Source of the DNA: Amborella trichopoda | Taxonomy: Eukaryota > Streptophyta > Magnoliopsida > Amborellales > Amborellaceae | Direction of reading: 5' to 3' | Length of the DNA stretch: 64,000 bases | NCBI RefSeq assembly: GCF_000471905.2 | Contig: NW_006499848.1 | Span: forward strand, 4,005,305 to 4,069,304 | Shown: positions 56,157-64,000 of the stretch, one piece after another | Position numbering within the stretch: the stretch's first letter is position 1 | Layout of the letters: every line of letters begins with the position of its first letter | Notes under the pieces: generated by a model | What the model saw: only the letters and a program-made list of their open reading frames with translations | Databases searched by the model: none | What the model was told of the DNA's origin: nothing | Program-made: the position numbers and the translations under genes

Positions 56157-58097
56157 TTACCAATAGTCCCCACAAGAACACTCGCCATGCTTGAAATGGT
56201 GGAACCTGTTCATATCCCTCACAATTATCTCCCTCTCCACAATCTTCGATATAAACTTAGTTGCACTGTGACAATCTCCACAAATTCGAAGATTCTTAGT
56301 GATTCGAATGGTGGCCCCTAGCCTTGTGTTCAAAAGTGCAAAGGCAATGGCCAACCTCTCACTGTGATAAACAAGTGAGGCTTCTTTTGTCTCCTCCTCT
56401 ACATCATGGAGAGCAAATTCAATCAATGGAACATAGCCCAATTCTCTCATTCGTGAAGCCAAGCTCTCGAGCAAAGCATACACCTTTTCTGATTGTGGAT
56501 TCGTTCTGTCCTCAACCCCGAACATGTAAACATAGTTATCGAGCTCAAACAAGCTAAATCCTTGTGGCTTTTTCACTCCTCTCCGTAGCATCAATCTTCT
56601 CACTCTATCTACATCTCTCCATCTTGATCTAGCAGCATAGAGATTCGACAATAGGACATAGTACCCAGCATGAGAGGGGTCCAGTTCTAGGAGCTTCTCT
56701 GCAACTCTTTCTCCCAGGTGCATATTACCATGAATTCTACAGCCACTAAGCAAAGCTCCCCAAACACTAGCGTCAGGTTCATAAGGCATGGTTTTTATGA
56801 GATTTTCGGCCTCGAATAATAGGCCAGTTCGACCGAGAAGGTCGACCATGCATGTGTAATGGTTCATGTTGGGCTTGATTCCATAGTCTTTGATCATGGA
56901 TTCAAAATATGTTCGACCTCTCTCTAAAAGACCCGAATGGCTGCAAGCTGAGAGAATGCAAGTGAACGTGACCTCATTGGGTTTCATGCCAGTTTTTATC
57001 ATCTCATCATAGAGAGAGATTGCCTCTCTCCCATGGCCATGCATGCCATGGCAGGCTATGATGGCACTCCATAAAACAACATCTCTCTCCCCAGTTTGAT
57101 GAAACAAGAGGCCAGCCATGTCCATGCTCCCACATTTCCCATACATGTCTATGAGTGCAGTCGTTATTGATACATCAGACTCGAAACCAGTCTGAATTAT
57201 GAAACCATGGAACAATTCTCCCTTTTTTAGAGCCCCAAGATGCCCACAGACTAAGAGCACACTGAGGAAACCTACTCTATTGGGTTGAACACCTTCCCTT
57301 TGCATCAAGCTAAAGAACTCTAGAGTTTCAGTGTCACAACCATTTTGGGCATAACCAGAAATCATGGCAGTCCATGAAACCAAATCTCTCTCTTCCATTT
57401 TATCAAACACTAGACGAGCGATACATATGGAACCGCATTTTGCATACATGTCTACGAGGGCCGCATCCACAAAGCGATCATTATGAACTCCATAACGTAT
57501 AACATGTCCATGAATGACTTTTCCTCTCTCTAAATCCGACAAGCCAGCGGAAGATTTCAGAATGAAAGGGAACGTGAACTTATCAGGTGAGAAGCCCATC
57601 TCTAACATCTTACAGTACAACTGGATTGACTCCACAAATTGACCTCCTGTGGCATAGCCCCTGATCATAACATTCCACATGAAGCATGTAGGCCTTCTCA
57701 CTCCAGAAAAAACCAGATGGGCAAGCTGCAAATCACTGAATGTAATGTATAAAGCAACAATTTTGTTCAACATGAACATGTTACCCTGAAAACCAGACAC
57801 TAGTACTTTGGCATGAATTTGCGTGAGGTGGTTATAGTCTCTGCAAGACTGAAAGAGCATAGAGAAAGCAGTGGAAGTGGGTTCTGTGCTTTCAGTGGTT
57901 TGAACAGGTGGAGAGTGGTAGAGCATCTTATCATGGGTTTTGGTAGGGTTTAGTGAGAGGCAGAAGATGTTGGGTATGAGGAAATAATGATGAGTGAGAA
58001 AATCCAAAGATTTGAGATTGCAGAGGTATTTCATGTGCTTGCTGTTAGCATATAAAAGTTTGTTATGGGAACTGTAATGAACTGCGAAAGTTAACAC
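56157..58097 (-). CDS. PPR protein, PLS class with E and DYW domains (646 aa)
   Basis: Single-exon gene. The first ~60 residues are poor in acidic residues and rich in Ser/Thr/Leu/His, compatible with an organellar transit peptide; M22 and M58 are alternative starts. PLS-type repeats follow from about residue 75 (AHLVFSGVRRPTCFMWNVMI, LVDMYAKCGS, MEERDLVSWTAMISGYAQNG, LGRTGLLFEAENLIKTMP). Then come an E/E+ region (AGYYVLLSNLYAARSRWRDV) and a complete DYW domain from about 552, with HSE at 578-580, CGDCH at 606-610 and terminal CSCGDYW. This class binds specific organelle transcripts and, through the DYW cytidine-deaminase-like domain, edits C to U. The zinc/catalytic signature is intact, so editing activity is expected but not shown. 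The target RNA is unknown. Confidence 0.93.
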   Translation of the reverse strand: MLTFAVHYSSHNKLLYANSKHMKYLCNLKSLDFLTHHYFLIPNIFCLSLNPTKTHDKMLYHSPPVQTTESTEPTSTAFSMLFQSCRDYNHLTQIHAKVLVSGFQGNMFMLNKIVALYITFSDLQLAHLVFSGVRRPTCFMWNVMIRGYATGGQFVESIQLYCKMLEMGFSPDKFTFPFILKSSAGLSDLERGKVIHGHVIRYGVHNDRFVDAALVDMYAKCGSICIARLVFDKMEERDLVSWTAMISGYAQNGCDTETLEFFSLMQREGVQPNRVGFLSVLLVCGHLGALKKGELFHGFIIQTGFESDVSITTALIDMYGKCGSMDMAGLLFHQTGERDVVLWSAIIACHGMHGHGREAISLYDEMIKTGMKPNEVTFTCILSACSHSGLLERGRTYFESMIKDYGIKPNMNHYTCMVDLLGRTGLLFEAENLIKTMPYEPDASVWGALLSGCRIHGNMHLGERVAEKLLELDPSHAGYYVLLSNLYAARSRWRDVDRVRRLMLRRGVKKPQGFSLFELDNYVYMFGVEDRTNPQSEKVYALLESLASRMRELGYVPLIEFALHDVEEETKEASLVYHSERLAIAFALLNTRLGATIRITKNLRICGDCHSATKFISKIVEREIIVRDMNRFHHFKHGECSCGDYW

Positions 58098-58229
58098 TTC
58101 AAAAAGAAACTAAAATGAACTGGGAATGAGAATGCTAATTGGCATGGATTTCACAGCATATTATGAGCCTTATATCTTAAACCCATATCAGTGTTTTGTT
58201 TTCAAAACTGCGGAGTCCACTTAAAATCA

Positions 58230-59080
58230 CCAAGTTGCCTCGGGATTGGTAGGGGGCAATTCCTATTTGAGGAACACAGGAATCCCCACTTCCGATTATC
58301 TTTTTTTTATTATGCTAACATTGTTTACTTATAATAGAGTTGTTACAAGAAATGGCCCCCCAAAATTGGGGCCTTGTACATCCAAAAGTGGGTGGGTTTC
58401 CCCTAAGGGGACCCAGAATAAGATAAAAAGGGCGAGAGGAGCCGGATACTCCTATATGAGATTGAAACTACTTGGACATGGGATTACATGCTCCCTGCAT
58501 TAGAGATATCTTGCGCCAAACATGATTCCATGAGATCGAAATCCCCGAACAAAGGTGGGCAATTTCTTCGAAAGTTTGAGCTAGGACCCACGGATAGGGG
58601 GGCTGACGAGGCCCAGTGAATGACGTTTGAGTGAGTCTTCTTTGTAGATAAGTGGTAAGAGGCCATCTGTGGGCATATTGTCTAAGGCCTTCGAGGAGGG
58701 TGAGATCTTCTGCTGATTGGGCATCAAGTGGCCGATAGAATTGGAGAAAGAGGCCAGGATATGACCCTCGCTGTTCCAGAAAAGACCGTAAATGCTAGCC
58801 AGTCCGGGGTTCCCAGGGAACACTCTCGAAGTTGAACTTGATGGTCCCCGAGCTAGGAGGTGACCTGAAGGAAGACCGGGAGACCCTAGGCTGTGAGAGG
58901 TGAAGTAGAGGCTCCAAATTTAGATGGAATGCCGACAGTAAAGAATTGTCGAGCCAGTTCACTGGGTGACCACCTCAGAGGACGAGTCGTATTTTTTGAA
59001 TGCTGCCTATGACAATGAGCATATACAAATGTATTAAATAAGGAATCAAGGCTTGAGTGTTCCGTAGCTGATGTTTAGCA
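58230..59080 (-). pseudogene. L1-type LINE remnant (RNase H domain, frameshifted)
   Basis: On the minus strand about 58870-58480 encodes GTIKFNFES, GNPGLASIYGLFWNSEGHI, LASFSNSIGHLMPNQ and, in another frame, NVIHWASSAPLSVGPSSNFR. This is the RNase H-like domain of plant L1-type LINEs, with stops and at least one frameshift. The surrounding bases to 58240 and 59080 probably derive from the same element, without recognisable ends. It separates the two PPR genes. Confidence 0.65.
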
Positions 59081-59418
59081 GTTTAATCAATTCCTGACAC
59101 TGAATCACCCAAAAACAATGAATGTATTATATGTCGGAGAGGAGTCAATCTTTTCTAAGCTCTAAAAGACGGTTGCGCTTCTCTCAAGATTGAGATTAAA
59201 TCTACTGTGGCACACTCACAGGCACAGGATTGAACTGTTCAATTTCCAATTTCAGGGAAAAATCAGCAGTTCAATACTCGAGAAGTTGATGTGAGTTCTT
59301 TGATTTGGAATTGGTGACTAAAAACTGCCGCCTTTAGTCTTAAAGAACCTTCACTACAACAAATTCTTTGTGATTTAGTCTCAAAGAATCAATTTCATAG
59401 TGTCTCTCTCTTCTACTT

Positions 59419-61602
59419 TCAGCATTTGCCCCCAAATATTTCCCTCTCCTCTTCCAAATCATGCAATAAAATTTCCCTCTCATCTTCCATACCATGCATT
59501 AGAAAGCTGGTATCAGGTTCATACCCCCTCTCTCTCATCTCCGCCATTAAAATGCCCAACAACCGGCATATCTCTTCCGATTGCGCATGCAACTTATCCC
59601 CTGCCAAAAACATAGAAACCACATTCTTGATCTCTATTGAACTATAACCTGGTGTTTTCCTTAATCCTTTATCTCTCATCAATCTTCTCACTTTCCCTAC
59701 ATCACCCCATCTTCCTCCAACTGCATATATGTTGGACAATAGCACATAATACCCACCATGGTTTGGTTCCGATTCGAACAACTTCTTTGCTGCAAGTTCT
59801 CCTAACTCTACGTTTCCATGAATCCTACAAGCACCAAGTAAAGCACCCCACACTTGAGGACCAGCCTTTATAGGCAACATCTCAACAAAATCCATGGCCT
59901 TCTTCAAATTACCAGTCCTACCAAGAAGATCAACCATGCAAGCATAGTGCTCTACATCAGGTACTATTCCGTATTTATGGACCATGACATCGAAAAGATC
60001 GAAGCCTTCTTGAATCAATCCTGAATGGCTACAAGCTGACAAGACAGAGACAAATGTGACATTATTTGGTACAATTGAGGCAGCACACATTTTGTTGAAT
60101 AATTGAATGGCTTCAGCCCCAGACCCATGAATCCCAAACCCGGCAGTCATCGCGCTCCAAACCACCACATCTTTCTCTCTCATAGCCTCAAACAGTCTTA
60201 CTCCACATTCTAGAGACCCACACTTCGAGTACAAGTCTATCAGAGAGGCCCCAACAAATGGTTTCTCCTCGAACCCAGTTTTTATCAGGTAGCTGTGAAG
60301 GCATAACGCTTGTTGAACAAGACCCAATTGTGCAGTCGAGGCAAGAACCTTCACCATTGTTACAGCATCAGGTAAAATACCAGCCATTAACATCTCTCTA
60401 AAAACCCCTAAAGACTCCTTTGCTAAGCCATTTTGAGCATAACCACTAATTACCGCCGCCCAAGTAACAGTATCCTTAACAGGCATTTGGTTAAAGAGCT
60501 CGAGCCCAAGCTCAAAGCATCCACATTTCATATACATATCGATCAAAGCTGTAGAAAAAGCGAGATCAGATTCGAACCCATTTCTAATTGCAGAGTCATG
60601 GATCCTTTGGCCATCTCTTAAGGCCCCCATAATGGCACAAGCCTGAAGTGCACCTACTGATGTAACTGAATTGGGCTCTATATCTTTCTCTAGCATCTCT
60701 CTATAAATACCCAATGCCTCGGCTGCCTGCTCATTGTAAACGTACCCATTGATCATGGCACCCCATGAGACAACATCTCTCTCATTCATATTATCGAACA
60801 CCTTTTTAGAAAGTTTCATTGATCCGGACTTGGCATAAAAATTCAAGAGGGCATTGATGAGGGGCAAATCAGTCTCAAATCCCCTCCTGATTATGTACCC
60901 ATGAAAGCATTTCCCGTCCTTGATGTTTCTCTCACATTGGGTGCAAGCCGATAACGCGCTCACTAGAGTAACAGTATCAGGCCTTGGCCCTCTCTCCTGC
61001 ATTAGAGAAAAAAAGTTCAATGCTTCATCGAATTGCCCATTTTGCTCATAACCAGTCACCATAGAAGTCCATAACACAACATCTGGTTTAGAAAATTGTG
61101 AAAACACACATCGGGCTTCCTCCATTTCTCCACATTTTGCATATAATTCGATCAGCGCTGAACCCACGAACATATCAGCAATGACCCAACTGCCCATAAT
61201 CTTTTCATGGATTTTCCTGCCTAGACGAATGGCCGAGAGGCCTGCACAAGCCTTGATGGCAATGGGCACTGAGTAATTATCTGGCTTTACATCCAGTCTC
61301 TCCATTTGAGAGAAAAGTTCAAGCGTTTCTTGCCACTTTCTCTCTCTGCAATAGCCTCTCAACATGGCGTTCCATAAATATATGTTTCTTTGTGGAATCT
61401 CATCAAACACTTGACGAGCATCGAACAAACGCTTGAATTTTGCATAAAGAGAAACCAGTTTTGTGTTGAGAAAGGTGTTGTGAGAGAGGCCAGTCTTGAG
61501 TAATTGGCAGTGGAGTTGGACAAGTGAATTGGCTTCTGTGCAGGCCTGGAAGAGGAGAGATAAAGTGGGGGAGTTTTTTGCATAGAGTTTTGTGATCCGC
61601 AT
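59419..61602 (-). CDS. PPR protein, PLS class ending in E/E+ without DYW domain (727 aa)
   Basis: Single-exon gene with about 15-17 PLS repeats from residue ~30 (LVSLYAKFKRLFDARQVFDE, NIYLWNAMLRGYCRERKWQE, LIELYAKCGEMEEARCVFSQ, NAMINGY-type repeats, LGRTGNLKKAMDFVEMLP). An E domain (GGYYVLLSNIYAVGGRWGDV, RLMRDKGLRKTPGYSSIEIK) and E+ follow; the protein ends EREIFGGKC shortly after the point where a DYW domain would begin. The sequence downstream of the stop does not encode a DYW domain, so this is a true E+ form or an old truncation. E-type PPRs usually edit with a separate DYW partner. The start MRITKLYAKNSPTLSLLFQA gives only a short leader, so organelle targeting is less obvious. It resembles the At3g01580-type protein from memory. 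Confidence 0.92.
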   Translation of the reverse strand: MRITKLYAKNSPTLSLLFQACTEANSLVQLHCQLLKTGLSHNTFLNTKLVSLYAKFKRLFDARQVFDEIPQRNIYLWNAMLRGYCRERKWQETLELFSQMERLDVKPDNYSVPIAIKACAGLSAIRLGRKIHEKIMGSWVIADMFVGSALIELYAKCGEMEEARCVFSQFSKPDVVLWTSMVTGYEQNGQFDEALNFFSLMQERGPRPDTVTLVSALSACTQCERNIKDGKCFHGYIIRRGFETDLPLINALLNFYAKSGSMKLSKKVFDNMNERDVVSWGAMINGYVYNEQAAEALGIYREMLEKDIEPNSVTSVGALQACAIMGALRDGQRIHDSAIRNGFESDLAFSTALIDMYMKCGCFELGLELFNQMPVKDTVTWAAVISGYAQNGLAKESLGVFREMLMAGILPDAVTMVKVLASTAQLGLVQQALCLHSYLIKTGFEEKPFVGASLIDLYSKCGSLECGVRLFEAMREKDVVVWSAMTAGFGIHGSGAEAIQLFNKMCAASIVPNNVTFVSVLSACSHSGLIQEGFDLFDVMVHKYGIVPDVEHYACMVDLLGRTGNLKKAMDFVEMLPIKAGPQVWGALLGACRIHGNVELGELAAKKLFESEPNHGGYYVLLSNIYAVGGRWGDVGKVRRLMRDKGLRKTPGYSSIEIKNVVSMFLAGDKLHAQSEEICRLLGILMAEMRERGYEPDTSFLMHGMEDEREILLHDLEEEREIFGGKC

Positions 61603-64000
61603 GGTCGACTTAAGATATCCATGTGAAGTGAGAAACTATGTTACTATTTGCTTGGCTTCTTCTTACTATTTATCTCTCTTGCCTCACGCTCCATCTCTCT
61701 CTATGCTCTGCATGTCTGAACTTTGAGGCCTAGGAAGAGAGAGGGGCACTCATTCCACTCTCTCTCTCTACGCAATCTTCTATCGGTACGGCGTTATTTT
61801 TTTTTTAAATTGGTAAATGGTCTTATAAAATTGAGTTTATTCATGTGTAGGATCTCAAAAAAATCATCATTAAATTTGATAGGAAAGGAAAATCAAGCTT
61901 TATAATTATGTGATAACTTTTTTTTTGTATAAGATTTAAAATTATTATCATTAAATTTGATACGGATCTATAAAAAAAGCCAACTCCCACACTCATGTAA
62001 TAATTTTTTTAGAGATTTATATCAATTTTAATTGTGATCCTTTAAAGTTTTACACACATGAATGAGAGAAGGTCCTATAAAACCATTACTCTTTAAAATA
62101 ATATCAAATGAACTAAATATTTATCAGCCCTTCTTTCTTAAATGGCAAATACGATTTCTTAACCTTCCCATGCTATTTCACCCTTCTTGGTTTCCTAAAG
62201 TGCCCTGTCCATTATAGCCTTAATATCTTTATTTTTTAAAAACGTTTATAGCCCTAATATTAGTCCTATTCCTTGACCCGGCTGGCTCGACCTTACAAAA
62301 TTAGGGCTTGGGGTACAACTTGAGCATAGGGTCAGGCTTAGGCTATGGCCAATACGATTCGGTTTGGCTCTCTTTTTTTTTTTTTATTTGGCAAGGCTCG
62401 ACCGGGCCCAAGCCTTTTAAGGTTAAGACCACGTGCTCTTTGGCTCAATCAAGGCTGGCTGCGACGATCCCATAGGGACTAAGGCCGGGCTAGTGCCATG
62501 GCTAGGCCCACATGTTGCTAGCACTATTCCTACCCTTCTAGCTCTAAGGGATCATCTAAACAGTGATTTGAAAATTACTGATCCAATTTGAAATTACTTG
62601 AAAAATGCTCGGATTACCTAATGCTATTTATTTTTTGATTTCTTAGCTTTCTTTGTTATCCACTATTTGATTTGACCTCGGAATACCCCGCTTAGATGAA
62701 ATTTAGTAGTATTGCCAATTATGTTTTTTATAATTTTCAATATTGTGGTTTCTATAAAGTTGCAATCTTAAATAATCCAATTAAAGTGCATTTTCAAATT
62801 TTATTGTAATTTCAACAAAAATCTTTTAGGATTATTTTAAAATCTATTTTCATCTCTAATTATAAAAATTTTAGATCCCCTTCATATAAGTATTTAAAAG
62901 TAAATTTTTTACTTTCTAAACACTTTCATCCAACGTTCCACTTTCATCCAACATTCCAAAAAATTGAATCAGGATTTAATCTTACACCACGTGCATATAT
63001 ATCCCGCCAATGAGTTGGTGCTAGCGGAGTGGATCCTATCAAGCATATCTTTTTTTTTGAAAGAAAATCATATCAAGCATATCACCGTAACATACAACCG
63101 TATGATTCTACGGTGATAGGTGGATGGTTATATTGTTTATCATGATCATATGGATCATACTAATGATTTAAAAAATATTGGGTCCACATGGAACCGTCCA
63201 GTCTGACTTGAGAATCGATCGCTCTGTTCCACTTCTACAAATACGTAGGAAAACAGCCAAGTTTAGAAAGGAACACGTAGTTTGGCAGAGTAGAACAACG
63301 ATTCTCTATAATAAGATGGCGATCCAGACCACCGATTCATTTATACAAACCGTTTTTTTTGTCGGTTTATTGGTTTTTTTGCACAATAAAATAGCGATCT
63401 GCACCATCGAACTCATTGATTCGGACTAGAATTTGAAATGTCCAATTTAGGTCATCGATCCATTTTTTAAATCACTAGACCATACTATAGCTTTTTTTAG
63501 TTCATTGAGTTGTAATGCACAAGACATGTCTAAAGGGCAGAATAGAATAGCAGATTGTTTGCTAGTTCTAAAAGCTTGTGTCCACTTGAGGGCCTCCCAA
63601 CCTTGCGGGAACACAAAGCCAATGACATGGCAAAGGGTTTTTCATCCCATTTCGTTATGCCATTACTGAAAAGGATATTTTTGAAATTCCAGGAAAGAAG
63701 AAGGTGTTTTTAAGGTATTACGCACAAAAGCAATGGGACCACCGTATAGTTTTCCAAGAAAGGGAAAGGCAGCTTTACTGTTGCCCTGAAACTAGATGCC
63801 GTAAAAACCAGGCAAATTTGGCATTAGACCCCTCTCTCTCTCTAACTTCACTCACTCTCTCTCTCTCTCTAACTTCATATTGGGAGCTGTCACACCAGGG
63901 GCCATTTCAACATATATCCCAAGAGTAGAAAGAAGGTAGCATCTCTCTCTCCTCTTTCCTCATCCAATTAGCCCCTCTCTCTCTCTCTCTCTCTCTCTCT
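61603..64000. other. Gene-free region with MITE-like pieces and CT microsatellites
   Basis: 61650-61790 is CT-rich leader-like sequence upstream of the PPR gene. 61815-62095 is a probable MITE: GGTCTTATAAAATTGAG on the left against reverse-complemented GGTTTTATAGGACC on the right, with internal repeats of ATCATTAAATTTGATA; no target duplication is clear. 62270-62520 contains GGCTCGACC/GGCCGGGC-rich words of a decayed element. 62745-62880 is a fragment (copy H) of the palindromic-TIR MITE family (GTGGTTTCTATAAAGTTGCA). (CT)n runs lie at 63836-63868 and from 63973 to the window end. No gene is supported. Confidence 0.5.

Noticed and set aside
63470..63620. Possible LINE RNase H tail (NRIADCL-like phrase)
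   Set aside because: Only a few residues fit and the frame breaks on both sides; insufficient.

Overview
This is a nuclear window from a flowering plant. The evidence is: GT-AG introns up to 10 kb, two PLS-class PPR genes (a family hugely expanded in land plants), a plant intracellular Ras-group LRR gene, a fragment of plant-mitochondrial nad1 with group II intron pieces, and dense nested plant transposons (hAT, Mutator-like, PIF-like, RTE-type and L1-type LINEs). The species cannot be named from sequence alone. There is no operon logic: the genes are independent housekeeping or plant-family genes set in transposon-rich DNA.

Layout. 1-5.8 kb: a 60-bp tandem array, then a small four-helix membrane-protein gene (2498-2929, +). 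5.8-7.8 kb: a hAT-type element with three decayed BED zinc fingers. 7.8-14.5 kb: mostly unassigned DNA with a possible orphan exon, a LINE 3' end and a MITE. 14.6-20.7 kb: a complete nine-exon MAK16 gene (-), reconstructed exon by exon to 299 aa; its introns hold a mitochondrial nad1 insertion and a 182-bp internally deleted LINE. 21.7-26.2 kb: an L1-type RNase H domain split by 3.9 kb of nested DNA transposons. 26-35 kb: gene-free, with a possible Copia LTR, a 2.1-kb Mutator-like element (containing a 20-N assembly gap) and several copies of one MITE family. 35.6-49.1 kb: a four-exon PIRL gene (+, 505 aa) whose 10.3-kb second intron holds a LINE interrupted by a 1.9-kb hAT element. 49-56 kb: gene-free, with a Mutator-like MITE, another hAT-like element and a ~1.05-kb tandem duplication. 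55.9-61.6 kb: two intronless PPR genes (-), a decayed DYW-domain copy, and an RNase H remnant between the genes. The rest is low-complexity and repeat-derived.

Functionally, MAK16 acts in 60S ribosome assembly, PIRL is a cytoplasmic LRR protein, and the PPR proteins are predicted to act on organelle RNA. The most unusual structure is a Mutator-like MITE family (at least seven copies or fragments) whose terminal repeats carry a short palindrome. Its sequence differs between subfamilies while its self-complementarity is kept. All coordinates and matches were read by eye; no database search was run.
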